DNA of 64,000 bases from Helicoverpa zea. Taxonomy: Eukaryota; Arthropoda; Insecta; Lepidoptera; Noctuidae. The DNA is taken from assembly GCF_022581195.2 (NCBI RefSeq), contig NC_061473.1:1240001-1304000 (forward strand), given 5' to 3'. Positions 12,101-22,669 of this stretch are shown here, one piece after another. Each line of letters starts with the position of its first letter. Positions within the stretch are counted from its first letter, which is position 1. Below the pieces are notes generated by a model, which was not told the origin of the DNA, ran no database searches, and worked only from the letters and a program-made list of their open reading frames with translations. The position numbers and the translations under genes were made by a program.

Positions 12101-13564
12101 AATCGGCGTAAATATCACTTGAATTTTTAAGATTTAAGCTATGTGCACACAGTTTATCACCTAGAGTTTGATTGAATTTATCGAATTTTTTAAAAGTATA
12201 TTCCCTAAATTTTATCGTGTCGTGTTTTCTCTGGTGGAGAGTTAGTGCGAAAAGTGACAACTTGTCCGCTGTGATCAGAGGGCAAGTAATTCACTATTTC
12301 CTTATGTAGGTACTCACAGCTGCAAAAAACATTATCTATACAAGTAGCAGTAGTTAGTGTTATCCTAGTAGGTTCTTCGAAAACGTTACGCATATTAAAT
12401 GATCTAAAAAGATTTAAAAAACTCGAACTTTCAATATTACTTTCTAAAATATTAATATTGAAATCGCCACATATAATGACTGACTTACTACTGCTACTGA
12501 CTTTTTTCAAGACATCTTTCAAGACATGTTCTTTGGTAATAAATCACTTCTGCGCAGATGTAGGCCAGAGCTCAAGATTCGTGCTGATAACTATAGATGA
12601 TGTTAAGAAGAGCGTCTCATTTAGTCAATTCCAGTTTATAATGTGTAAAATGACAATCTGTGGGTGAAATTAATTTTACTGGAGTAATTAGTCTTGACGA
12701 ACAAAATACGGTTTTGCGGGTGAAATTGATGGGTAAAATAAAATCTTCAAAATTTCCAAAAATAATGTTGACATTTTCTGTTCTTAGCTTGTTATGCTCA
12801 ATGATGTAACTCCGCAGTCGGGCGGCAGTCAGTCGGGCGTGAGCCTGGAGGCGCTGCGGCGCGCGGCGGGCGGCCCCACGGGCGCCGAGCGCCGCGACGC
12901 CGAGCGCCGCCGCGCCACGCTCAACAACGCCTTCCGCACCGCGCCCTTCGACCAGCTGCTGCACATCACGCAGCCTAAGGTAACACACGTACTATGACAA
13001 CATTTTATTACTAATAAGACTTATAAAAACAAAAATATATTCAAAATACGCTGTAAACTCCAAGTAAAATCTGATTTCTACCGGGGCTGCGGGATTGTCC
13101 GCGGCCCTGGTACATAAAAGGCCTACGACAGAACACGATGGTTTTTTTTTCAGTAAAAATTAGTCTGGCACTCCCTCACCGCTACTAACCCACAGCGGGA
13201 TTTGATGATTTTTTCCATAGCTAAAAATAGAAAAAAAAATCTGACTTCTACGGCGTTCCAATTCCACAAGTATAAGAAAATAATTCAAAAGAAAATAACT
13301 TCATTATTTCACTTCACCAATTTTTATCAAAACTAACTTGTCATTAACTACATAATTATAAAATAGTTTTACTACTTATCCACTCTGAGACCATATCCTA
13401 TTTTCCCCCAGTACGAGATAAAAGACAAACTGGAAGAGATCTTCAACTCTATAAGCGAGGAGCCGCTGCTGCCGCAGTCGGGCCCCTGCTCGCCCGCCGG
13501 CAAGTCCTACCAGCACCAAGTGCCGCCCTACACCAAGTACTTCCCCGAGCTGTTCCTGTATTGA
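125..13564 (+). CDS. EFR3: EFR3 (stambha A / rolling blackout) homologue, 5'-partial, 15 exons
   Basis: Exons: 125-266, 1610-1688, 2139-2289, 2579-2649, 2922-3116, 3606-3778, 4095-4198, 4410-4530, 4863-4998, 5554-5670, 6134-6251, 6439-6527, 6923-7018, 12788-12979, 13412-13564 (TGA 13562-13564). All have AG/GT borders and phases join without a break, giving 644 residues. The product follows animal EFR3 in order: the LRELVGRASFGHIRSVLRP segment, the ELWIPNDFAVHTFKIIM segment, AQYSYSVVEAL, DFQKIDIMMFIVNKVP, then a low-complexity tail ending YTKYFPELFLY, as the vertebrate proteins end in a similar aromatic/acidic peptide. EFR3 is a palmitoylated armadillo/HEAT-like plasma-membrane anchor that recruits PI4KIII-alpha with TTC7 and FAM126 to make PI4P; the fly orthologue is needed for synaptic function. 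The N-terminal palmitoylation cysteines are outside the window. Exon 1 begins with two bases finishing a codon from an upstream exon. Intron 13 is 5.8 kb and full of transposons. Confidence 0.95.
1265..1437 (+). repeat. SINE-like lepidopteran repeat
   Basis: Begins AAACTAGCCGTTTTGCGGCGG, continues with a CCC-GTGGGAA-TACTGCCC-TACC-GAGATAAAA core, and ends CTTTATAATATTAGTA. The same skeleton recurs at 15873-16072, 10741-10936, 53265-53412 and, inverted, at 54970-55105. It lies in EFR3 intron 1. Confidence 0.7.
4577..4763 (+). repeat. ~190 bp dispersed repeat, inverted partner at 13608-13797
   Basis: The block holding TTTAGCACAGAACCGGGGA, GGGATAATCGTCGG and GCCCCACGTTCGCC reappears reverse-complemented at 13608-13797 with small changes. 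It lies between EFR3 exons 8 and 9. I do not recognise the family; no transposon gene or terminal repeat is seen. Confidence 0.75.
5118..5220 (+). repeat. Dispersed repeat fragment in EFR3 intron 9
   Basis: Contains TTTATCGCGGTTATATTATA followed by AATCCCGACGTTTCGGATCC and a CATGGTCACGGG block. I recognise this text as a recurrent lepidopteran interspersed motif from memory, not from a search. Short TCGCGTAAT units follow at 5229-5265. Confidence 0.45.
6923..7018 (+). other. EFR3: 96 nt phase-0 exon of EFR3, candidate cassette exon
   Basis: After acceptor ..TTACCAG at 6922 the frame reads QTQHDDLDEEYRMF and continues to FGAY before a GTAATG donor at 7019. The exon is exactly 32 codons and phase 0 at both ends, so it can be kept or skipped without shifting frame. 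If the donor is not used the frame runs 14 codons further to a TGA at 7061-7063, giving an alternative short C-terminus. The downstream intron is 5.8 kb. I have no human counterpart for this acidic, hydrophilic segment; whether it is constitutive or alternative is an inference. Confidence 0.7.
7680..7840 (+). mobile_element. Partial MITE copy (TIR-type family shared with 9264, 25594 and 31561)
   Basis: Reads GCGGGCCAATCACCGCTTTA, then AATAAATCACTTCTGCGCAG and ends GACTTCCGTGCCGGTAACTG. It is the reverse complement, with changes, of 9264-9415. Only one terminal end is present here, so the copy is truncated. It sits in EFR3 intron 13. Confidence 0.7.
9420..12527 (-). mobile_element. 5'-truncated non-LTR retrotransposon (APE endonuclease + reverse transcriptase)
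   Basis: Minus-strand frames 12522-12205, 12260-10923, 10784-10170 and 10156-9827 together encode the end of an APE-type endonuclease (CGDFNINIL, SDHSGQ), then a reverse transcriptase (FCDLSKAFDCVNHE motif A, MGVPQGSILGP motif B, VLFADDTSLIF motif C) and a C-terminal thumb region. Frameshifts lie near 12230 and 10165. A SINE-like insert splits the RT at 10741-10936. A GTTCTT target-site duplication flanks it (9414-9419 and 12528-12533). The 3' end is CAAAGTCAAAGTCAAATCA on the plus strand. Jockey/CR1-like by overall look; clade not resolved. The element is dead. Confidence 0.9.
10741..10936 (+). mobile_element. SINE-like element inserted in the LINE reverse transcriptase
   Basis: Starts CTGGTGCCCGCGACTTCGTC and ends CGCGTTTATAATATTAGTAG, a head and tail typical of a common lepidopteran SINE-like repeat. 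ACTAG occurs on both sides (near 10735-10739 and 10939-10943), a likely duplication. Removing it restores the LINE reading LFLVYINDLP across the RT. Confidence 0.75.
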
Positions 13565-15450
13565 GCACGTGAGTCTTACTTCAACTACAAGTATGTCTCT
13601 ACCTGACCACGGGACTATAGAATCCCGGATTTTTGGGAGGCGAACGTGGGGCCGAAGCCAACACCCTGAAGCCTTTTTGAGACAACTTAAATGAAACAGT
13701 GACACAAAACCGACGATTATCCCTGTATACACTATAAAAATGTACCCAAGGACAATCCCCGGTTCTGTGCTAAACTATTGCTAACTATGGATGAAAACTA
13801 CATATTATGTTATTATTAAACACTACATTAATGGATGTGTAACTCAAGTCCAAAAGAACCTTCTTTTGGAGCTCTTCTATATATCATAATTATTCTATGT
13901 AATGAAAACATATTTTTCACTCGTCACTGGGTAATTATCGCCACTGACAATGACACGTGCGTGGTGAAACACTAGGCCACTAACATATAAGTCTGATTGC
14001 ATCTATTTTCCAAAAAGTAAAAGAAGAGAAGATGCTTAGTTATGAAACAGTCTGTATAAAAACTACTCATATATTTTAAAGCGTTGCAAACCATCATTGC
14101 AACAATTTCTTTAAAATAAAATATGTATAAATAAATGTTAATTTTATTTTCAGATTGCAATGGAGAAGAACTTGAAATCAGTAGCTGCCTTTAGCCTGTA
14201 GTTCCAATTTACTCGCTTTCAGTTGACTACAGAATTTCACGGAGTAACATAACCATACCTTATACCCTTCGAAATAAGGTCTAATTTACCATAACTTTAG
14301 CGGAAACTTCGTGGAATTTTGTTCTCAATATTAGTTGTTATCGGATTTTGTGGAGGCGACATTGTTCATATGTATTGTTTAATTGTTGGTTACCTAACAG
14401 TCTTACTTAGGATATTGACTGGATAATAGCTGGGACTATGATATCAATATTTTTGAGAGATTTTGATTGAAAATATCTCAATCTTTGTTGTCATTTTAGA
14501 GACATCTATATTTCTTAGTTAAAAAGTTAAAGCTATAATTACTAACTCAATATTTAAATGACAAATCTATACCATTACAAAATGTGTTCAGTAGTTTCCG
14601 AGTTCTCACACAAACGACATGAAACGGAAAGTTAACTTTAAATTACTTTTAAAACCCTTATCTCTAGACAATATTCCTTGTAGGCCTAAACAATAAAAAA
14701 ATGTGTTCAAAATACATATTAACTATGTCACCTGTTATTTTTGACTTGAAATATTAAATGTTCTTAACCTGACTTTGGCTCCAAATATGATAATAATATA
14801 AAATGTATAACGACATTCCCGTTGCTTTTACTGACTATTTCGTGATAATTATTATTATTGTAGGAGAATCTCTTATTGTGGTGGAGAGCTGTTGTTATTA
14901 ATTTTGATGACATGTACCATACTTTTAATTTGAAAACAGATGAACGTCCAATTTCACCAGTTACTATCAGGAACTTAACTGAAAGACTATAACTTGGCCT
15001 CACAGGTCTCGGATCGCAATGTCTGGCAGAAATTATAAGCAGACTTTATCTGGCAGATAACATTATCTACCAGATAACATACTGACTCTATCGGTAACCA
15101 GTGAAACCGGGTCTAGTTCTAGTGTAAAATGTAGGTAAAGTTGAGGTCAAATAGATAAAAAAATATTTAATATATTTAAAAAGTCAAATAAATGTCAAAA
15201 TGAATAACAACAGCAAAGTTTTTATTAAAGTTTATGATATTTATTAGCGCACTAAGTAACGGCGTGGTTGGTGGAAGTCACTACTGTTGGTTTATGTCGC
15301 CCTGGTAGGGAACAACGTATCTCACGGTGTGGAACTGATATTAATTTACTAATTATGTCGATAACAAATTAATTAGTTCACTTTTAAAGTATCAACCGTT
15401 CATTTGAAATTACAAAATAGTGCCTGCCTAGCCATTTTATTTAACATTAA
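13565..15450 (+). other. EFR3 3' flank, no coding gene seen
   Basis: AT-rich, with stops in all frames. A plausible 3'-UTR intron runs from GTGAGT at 13569 to an AG acceptor at 14153, after which ATTGCAATGGAGAAG begins. An AATAAA occurs near 14694 and could be the polyadenylation signal. Nothing else supportable. Confidence 0.4.
13608..13797 (-). repeat. Inverted copy of the 4577-4763 repeat
   Basis: Reverse complement of the 4577-4763 block, beginning 44 bases after the EFR3 stop codon. If the EFR3 transcript is unspliced here, the repeat is in its 3' UTR; a GTGAGT donor at 13569 and an acceptor near 14153 suggest it may instead lie in a 3'-UTR intron. Confidence 0.7.
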
Positions 15451-15452
15451 AA

Positions 15453-15731
15453 GGCGGGTCTACGCTAGACGAACCGAGCACGAGCGAAGCACAAGCGGAG
15501 CCGTTCTCGGCTTGTCGTTCGCGGCGTCGAGTGTGGACGTACAACGAACCTACAACGATCACTGTTAGCAAATCCCTTTGTGTTCGTAAAAACCGACAAC
15601 AGGCGGAACGCAGCCGAGCACGAACGAAATGCTCTTGCGCACTCGTTAGAGGCTTGTAAGTTGGTCCACACTAGACGAATTGTGTTCGGCGCGTGCTCCG
15701 CTCGAGCTCGGCTCTCCTAGCGTAGACGCAG
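15453..15731. mobile_element. MITE with GC-rich subterminal arms
   Basis: The left end GGGTCTACGCTAGACGA is mirrored by CCTAGCGTAGACGC near 15718-15731, and internal GAGCACGAGCGAA-type units are repeated and inverted. TTAA-like text borders both sides. There is no transposase frame; the long reverse frame here is composition noise. Confidence 0.6.
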
Positions 15732-15872
15732 TTAAACAGTTTATAATTTAATTTGAAGAGGAACTCAATAAGTAAGGGCCACGCCATCATAAGGTTAAGC
15801 AATGCTTGGCGCGGTCGGTACCTGGATGGATAACCATCATAAAGATTGGATTTTGATAGTATTATATTTTTA

Positions 15873-16072
15873 TTTAAAACTAGCTTCTGCCAGCGTTTTC
15901 ACCCGCATCCCGTGGAAACCTCTGCACGAACCCGGGTAAAAAGTAGCCTATAGCCTTCCTCGATAAATGGGCTATCTAACACTGAAAGAATTTTTCAAAT
16001 CGGACCAGTAGTTCCTGAGATTAACGCGTTCAAACAAACAAACTCTTCAGCTTTATAATATTAGTATAGATT
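15873..16072 (+). mobile_element. SINE-like repeat copy
   Basis: AAAACTAGCTTCTGCCAGCG head, GTGGAAACC-T-TGCACGAACCCGGGTAAAAA core, TTTATAATATTAGTATAGAT tail. Same family as 1265-1437. Confidence 0.75.
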
Positions 16073-16485
16073 GCGTTTCACTGTGTACCTTCGTTATTTT
16101 GTTGATTTCAAATGAAACGGTCTATGAGTACATAAAATAATAAAGTAATATTTGATTTAGCAAAACTTCAATCATAATTTGTTCACAATCTTGTTTTCCT
16201 AGCAAATGATAAATTAGTATTACATTGTGATTATGACTTTTATATTATTTTGTTTTTTTTATGCAAATGTCTAATGTTTATTTATTTATTTAGTCAATGT
16301 TAATCAATGATTGTAAAATGAATATTGTTGGATGGGTGTGGTCGGTGGAAGAAGTAATAACATTGTATAAAAGGATTGTTCAATTGTACTTAATGTTATA
16401 TTATTACATGTATTGTTCAGAACTCGGTTGTGTACGAGAAATAAATGTGTTTCCACATAAAAAAAACTTTTATTTTTAGCTGTTA

Positions 16486-18087
16486 TTGAACACTCGATAT
16501 GTTTATCCCGAAAGGTACACACCAGACATTATAAGCGATACAAAGAAAAAAGCCAGTTTACATAAAATTTTCAAAAAAACGAAAAAGGAAAGTGATTATA
16601 CCGAATTTTCAAAGTGCAGAGCTCGTATTAAAAAATCTATAGAAATTGCACATGAAGAACATAAGTTTAAAATACAAAATCAATTTTCAAAAGATCCTAA
16701 ATCTTTTTGGCAGTATATTAGGTCTAAAAGAAGCAGGTTATTGTAAGAAATGGTCAACATCTTTCGGATGAGGAGTGTGCGGAACATTTTGCGTCGTTCT
16801 TTGAATCGGTGTACAATAGAGAGCGGCCGCGGCTGTACGCGCGCGCGGCGGCGGCGGACGCGGCGGCGACCGCTGCGCGAGTACACGTCGACACCCTCAC
16901 TCTGCACGATGTTAGAGAAGCGCTCATGCGGCCCCGACGGTATTCCAGCATTTCTGTTCCGCGACTGTGGCCGGGTGCTAGCAGAGCCTTTGCATCATAT
17001 ATTTAATATATGTTTAAAACAGGCGACGTTTCCGACTAGATGGAAAACCACACGAGTTATTCCGGTACCAAAAGGCAAGTCCGGGCCGGATGTCAGTGGC
17101 TATAGACCGGTGGCGGTGTTGTCGACGCCTGCCAAAGCGTTCGAGTCTGCCATACAACGCTGTGTGCAGGCTCAAGTGAGCGCTCAGTTATCGGACGCGC
17201 AGCACGGGTTCCGGCCGTACGTGTGTGTAGGTATGCTTGCATGCATACCGAAATACAGTGTCATGCTTGAGTGAGTACAAAACAAGTTTACAAGACACTT
17301 GTATTTCAAACTTTATGGAGTGTACCCATCATTTTACCCGCTGATGTATCCTACACTTTTTGTATTGGGTATGGTGGGGTACAACGAACTAAGAGTGCGC
17401 AGGGAATTTACACTCGCGGTGTATGCGGTGTCGCTCCTGCGAGGTTTGGCGCACAACCCGGGTGTGCTGCGTCACCTGCAGCTGTGCGTGCCGGACAGGT
17501 ACGTGTGGAGACGGCGGCGGCCGCCACTGCTGGCAGTGCCGGCAGCCAGAACCAATCTGCTGGCGAAGGCACCCCTGATCACCCCTCACCCGCACAATAC
17601 GGGTATTAACCTTTTCACCGCCACGCCATATCGGTATTCCTATGCCCTGTACGCCAAGCCCGAAAATCTTAATTAAATATCTACTAAAAAATACATAAAA
17701 GTAATGATTTAATAGGTTTATTTTGTATTTTTCTGCGACCTGTTTTTTGTCGAGTATAGCCGTCGTTGGCGCACAGGGCACGCTTGCTCATGTCGGCTAT
17801 AGCCGACATTGGCGTTCAAAAGGTTAATCGAAGTGCATGAGAGAATAGATTTATTTTCGTGCAATCTGAGTGAATTTGCAATTAGGAGGTTTTATTGTGC
17901 TATTTAGTTGTAAATTTAGTGTTAATTTTTTATGATTTTTGTACAGTTATTTTGATTTCCAGTTTTGTTTTGTGTTAGATTTAAGTTAAATGTTATTATT
18001 TTTGTATGTGTAGCTATTGTAGACACCACTATCGAATTGGTTAAACTGTAATGGTCGTGTGTACCTATGTTTAAATAAATAAATAAC
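16486..18087 (+). mobile_element. Degenerate non-LTR retrotransposon with internal deletion
   Basis: Successive frames read a charged linker (FSKDPKSFWQYIRSKR), then HLSDEECAEHFASFFESVYN, then CGPDGIPAFLFRD and PDVSGYRPVAVLSTPAKAFE, which is the N-terminal half of a LINE reverse transcriptase. At ~17280 it jumps to the C-terminal tail (NELRVRREFTLAVY, VLRHLQLCVPDRYV), so the catalytic YADD region is deleted. At least two frameshifts (near 16745 and 16915). Ends with TTTAAATAAATAAATAA near 18087. Confidence 0.85.
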
Positions 18088-19286
18088 ATCTTTGTCAGTC
18101 GTTACGGGAGGAGTGCTTTATTAGTAGCAGAATGCCCGATATGGTTAAAACTGCTATTGCGATCATATTGCGATTCGATTTCTATTCGATTTTAACATTA
18201 TTAACTTAGGAGAATCGGGCCCCTGCTGTTGATGCCCATCACTACACGTGAGAGTGCGCGCGTATTCGGGCGAATACACGCGCATTCGTGCGGCTTCGCT
18301 TTAGTTGTAAAAAATTTGACGCTTCGATGCGCTTCGACTCTGCGCTAGTATAAATCGACCCTTAGACTGGAAGCCGACCCCAACATAGTTGGGAAAAGGT
18401 GAGGCAGGTGATGATTTTACTATGACCTTTTTTTCTTACGGCCAGTTTCTTCATCAAACATAAAAGTCAAAGTAATGTCTTAAGTAAAAGTAACGGTCAA
18501 ATTCATTTTTTCATAGCTAAAGTGACAGCAAAACTAAGGCCTCGGCCTCGAATTTTGCGGGCAGCGGGGCGGCGGCGGCGGCGGCGCGGGAGCGGCAGGA
18601 TCTTACGCGTATAATCAAATGGACCGGCCCTCGAATACAGCGGCGCGGGAGCGGGCAACGAGCGGTGAGCTCCAGTCAAACGGTGACCGCCCGCGCCGCC
18701 GCACAGTGGTTTTTTTTTTGTGGCTTTTTTTTTATTAAAAATGATATTCTGTATTAATTTCAATAGAAAAACTCAGAAAAACTCGTTAATAATGTTAAGA
18801 TAATTCAACTTTAAAATTGTAAACTTTGAAGCATCGTAGGCACCAAGGCCGCAGAGATACGCAAGCAATTTATATTTTTTCGTATTAAGAACAATAGGTA
18901 CTTACCAGAATATAAGATTTGGTTGCTATACTTTCATACTGAACGGAGAAAAAAAATAAAATAGATTTTCTCCCATACATTTTTATTTTCAATATTTTTT
19001 TTTTTAGGTGAAGGAGCTGTTTTTTTGGAAAAGTTGTAGTAATAAGTATTAATCAGTGTTAAATTTCCTATACGAAACAATTTTTAGTTGAGTTAAATAT
19101 GCATTTTCGATCCTATGAACAGGCCCCTCTTCTCCACTGGGCACTATGGGCAAGTGCCCAGGGCCCCGCGATCGAATGGGGCCCCCTAGTTCCTGCCAGA
19201 TTACCAAATGATAACCGATATTTAGGTATTACCAAAAAACATTAATTTTGAGAAATCTGATGATAATGACCAATTAAAAGAATGAT

Positions 19287-19535
19287 AATGAACATTTAAA
19301 AGAATACTTTAAAAATGTTCAAGCACCTAACAGTGTACAGGAACTATATAATCTATTAAAGCAAAACAAAATTGAAGACACATTTCCTAACGTAGAAATT
19401 GCATTGAGAATATTTTTAACCATGATGATAACTAACTGCAGCGGAGAACGCTCCTTCTCCAAATTGAAACGAATAAAAAATGAATTAAGAAGTACAATGC
19501 TTCAAGAGAGATTAACTAGATTAGATTGTCGCTGA
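19287..19535 (+). pseudogene. hAT transposase C-terminal dimerisation domain fragment
   Basis: An 82-codon open stretch reads EDTFPNVEIALRIFLTM, then NCSGERSFSKLKRIKNELRS and ERLTRL before a TGA. This is the hATC dimerisation motif (A/I-L-R-I-F-L-T..., ERSFSKLK-IKN-LRSTM). Downstream out-of-frame text (SLMSIECDI) continues the domain, so a frameshift sits near 19528. The DDE catalytic part is absent. Confidence 0.85.
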
Positions 19536-19709
19536 TGTCCATAGAATGTGATATTCTCAATACCATAGATTTTTAAGAAGTGATTAACGATTTTCCTCAT
19601 CTTAAATCTAGAAGGGTAACTTTGCAATCAACATAGGGTTAATCTAAGGATTTTATGCAAAGCTAGTTACTTTTGTTGATTATTTTTTATATATCCTATA
19701 TTTGTATAA

Positions 19710-21299
19710 ACTCTTTTGCAAAAAAAGCGGGCACCTATGCGAAATCTTGGTTTTAAGGACTTTACTTGCATTTGAAAGGGTTTTTATGACTGAAGTATGC
19801 TACTAGCATCAAAAGGGTTATCCAGGCATGCGTGAGAGTGTATTCTAAATTTAAATTTTTCATAAATGCTAAGAAACTGGTTAAACCTTGCTTGGGACAA
19901 ATTCCTGGTAGAAAGTTCGTCGGCGTTTTGAAAAGTTTTTGACCTGATTTTCAGAAAACTGATAATGCAGTTTTTATTAAATTAATGATTAATGTACATT
20001 TCTGTTACGTCAAAACAGTTTTGTAAAACTACGCATATTTAATAAGATTTTCACCTGCTCTAAATGGTACATACTGATGATTGATTTCAATATTAAGAGT
20101 TACGGTATTTTTGTGTAAAGCTTTCGATCGTTTAGATATTGTACCCAGGTGGTTTTAAATATCCCTTCCTAATAAATAAACATGATTAAGAGGTGTATCA
20201 GTACTTTAGGCTGCGACAAAACCACTTTAAAGTTAGCAGTGCCGATCACAACTCGTCTCCTATCAGAGTTTGAAAAATCTTGAAATTCTACAAAATACAG
20301 AAATTAACGGATAGACTGTAAGCATGAAGTATTGAGGTCTCGTAACCACTGATTTTTCAACAACCGCGCCTCCGGGGAAACCCCGCAGACCTCTGAAGAT
20401 CTATCAGTCTGAGCGTTCAAATAACGTGTTTTCATCAAACGGACATTTTGTGAAATAAACCTGCCTGCGCCGAGGTTTTCGTGTATCTACAGCACTTTCC
20501 TGCTTAAATCATAACAATAATTGGCTACCTGCTCATTTCTTAAGAAACATATCTTCGGCCAATAATTTTGAATTCACGACACCTTTTCAGCTAAAACATA
20601 GTTTAGTAACCCGACACCTATGGAGTTATCGAAAGCTTCAACGCGGCAATAATGTTACTTTTTGCATAGCTTTAACCCTCCTCAACATTTTTCATATGGT
20701 TAATTTAATATTTATCCCAAAATTCGGTATTTTCTAAATGTCAAAATCTGATAGGAGACGAGTTGTGATCGGCACTGCTAACTTCAAATTGGTTTTGTCG
20801 CAATCCAAAGTACTGAGACTCCTCTAAATTGTGTTTGTTTATCAGAAAGGGATACTTTAAACCGCATGGGTACAATATCTAAACAATAGAAGGCTTTACA
20901 CAAAAATACCGAAACTCTTAACATTGCCATCAACATCATTATACATAGACCATTTAGAGCAGGTGAAAATTTTATCAAAGATGCATAGTTCTTAAAAAAT
21001 GTTTTGATGTAAAAGAAAGGTTCATTAATCATTCATTTAAACTGCATTATCAGTTTTCTGAAAATCAGGTCAAAAACTTTTCAAAACGCCGACGAACTTT
21101 CTACCAGGAATGAATCCCAAGCAAGGTTTAACCAGTTTCTTAACATTTCTCCAAAATTCAAATTTAGAATACACTCTCACGCATGCTTGGTCTCTTTTGA
21201 TGCAAGTAACATATTACAGTCATTAAAACCCTTTGAAATACACGTAAAGTCCTTAAAACCAAGATTTCGAGTAGGCGCCCGCTTTTTTTGCAAAAGAGT
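19710..21299. repeat. Foldback element: two ~560 bp inverted arms around a 464 bp loop
   Basis: Left arm 19710 to ~20277 and right arm ~20742-21299 are reverse complements with scattered differences. Ends are ACTCTTTTGCAAAAAAAGCG and its complement. Shared landmarks include AAGTTCGTCGGCGTTTTGAA and GTGCCGATCACAACTCGTCT. The loop shows no gene. It lies inside the hAT element. No clear target duplication was identified. Confidence 0.8.
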
Positions 21300-21884
21300 G
21301 TAGTTAGTAACTAAATAAAAATAAATTTAGAACCTTGTTTATCTATTTTCTTTATATATTATAACTAAATAGTGTTTTCTCAAGGTCACAGAGGCCCCAT
21401 GATCCTAATGTGCCCAGGGCCTCAAATAGTTTAAAGACGGCCCTGCCTATGAACACCTTTTTGAAAATCCGGACCACTGTGCGCCACCGCTGCCGCCCCG
21501 CTGCCCGAAAAATTCGAGGCAGAGGCCTTATAGAAAAAGCGAATTTGACCGTTACTTTTACTTTAGACATTACTTTGGATTTTACTTTTGATGTAGAAAT
21601 TGGCTGTTAGTGTTCGTACTTATAGAGTGGGTTTTCTAAAATAAAAGATGCAATATTTAACAACATTTATATTTTAAAATAACATTTATCTATCTACATT
21701 ACAATTTAAGTTAGTTCACCTATCTACCTTTGGACGAGTTATTGAGGTCGGTACAATCAGATACAAGTAAGTTATTGAGATATTTGTCTGGTATACAACG
21801 AAATACTCAAACGTTACTTAACTTAAAGTCTTACTTAATAGTATTTCTATCACGGAAATTTACGTAAGTGTGTGTGCTGAGTAT

Positions 21885-22072
21885 AAATGTAGATGATGGA
21901 TGGAGAGGAAGAGGAAGACCTAGAAAAGATGGATGGATTGCCTGAAAGATGATATGAATAGGAAGGTAGTGAGTGTCAGTATGACGAGTGACGGGGCAAA
22001 ATGGAAGAGGATGACATATTGCGCCGACCCCAAATAAAATTGGGAACAGGGCAGGAGAAAGAAGAAGTGACA
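21885..22072 (+). mobile_element. 3' end fragment of an RTE-type LINE
   Basis: Contains GATGGATGGAGAGGAAGAGG, GACCTAGAAAAGATGGATGG, and ends in a GAAGAAGAAGTG-type tail. The same 3' text occurs reversed in the RTE element at 47975-49262, so this is a 5'-truncated family member. Confidence 0.75.
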
Positions 22073-22669
22073 GAGATATGATTAAGCAGCACTTAAAATC
22101 AAGTGACGTTTCAGTATTCGGCCGATAGTTACAAATAATTATTCTGCAACCTAAAATGTCTATATCGTTACAATGAAGCAGGAACTTTACTGATTTATGA
22201 ATACTTAAAACTTGTGTATGAAAAATGCATTAAAATATATTCAGCAACTTAAAAAAAATACATCTTTTACTTTCGAGTTGCCTTTTGTTTTTATAAAATG
22301 CATTTTTAAGTATGTATGAATGTTCTTCGACTACTAACAGATGTGTAAAATTTCAGTCTATCAAGTTTATTGAAAATTATTGTAAAGATATAGACATTTA
22401 TTGGCTTCTTATATAAATGGCACTTAAAAACAGTATATTCTGGTTAATGGAAAAAGTAGTACTTCATTCAATAATGCAATAAAATAAAAGTATTAAATAC
22501 ATTTGTTTGCTTTGCACTATCAAAATGTACTAGGACTACATAAAAAGCTGTCGACTATTTAAAATGGCGAACATTTTGGTGTGTCTTTTAATTTTTATAT
22601 TATTTATTTTATTTTGCAATCTTTTGGATTTCAATAAATTGAATATAAAATCTTATTTTTTCTATGTAA

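Larger units (their letters stand above)
9264..12597. mobile_element. MITE split by a later LINE insertion
   Basis: The left end (from ~9267, ATCGGCACGAATCTTGAGCT) and right end (to ~12597, reverse complement of nearly the same text) match as inverted repeats for about 50 nt, including TGCGCAGAAGT-A-TTTATT. The interior is interrupted exactly at 9419/12528 by a LINE flanked by a GTTCTT duplication. Removing the LINE leaves a short (~0.2 kb) TIR element. No transposase is coded in it. Confidence 0.8.
19120..21445 (+). mobile_element. hAT element relic with 8 bp target duplication
   Basis: CCTATGAA at 19112-19119 is repeated at 21446-21453, directly outside CAGGCCCCTCTT.. at the left and ..GACGGCCCTG at the right. 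Both ends also carry a GTGCCCAGGGCC motif. An 8 bp duplication with CAGG..CCTG-type ends is the hAT signature. It carries a transposase C-terminal fragment (19287-19535) and a large foldback (19710-21299). Confidence 0.85.
18439..21606. mobile_element. TIR element with TTA duplication, interrupted by a hAT element
   Basis: Left arm (18439 to ~18600: CGGCCAGTTTCT, AGTAATGTCT-AAGTAAAAGTA, CGAATTTT-CGGGCAGCGGGG) and right arm (~21480-21606) are inverted copies of each other over about 130-150 nt. TTA borders both outer ends (18436-18438 and 21607-21609), as in PIF/Harbinger-type elements. The interior holds GC-rich simple text and a complete hAT insertion. Confidence 0.75.

Noticed and set aside
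18503..18763. Reverse frame rich in Arg, Pro and Ala
   Set aside because: It reads through the GGC-repeat arm of the TIR element at 18439; composition effect.
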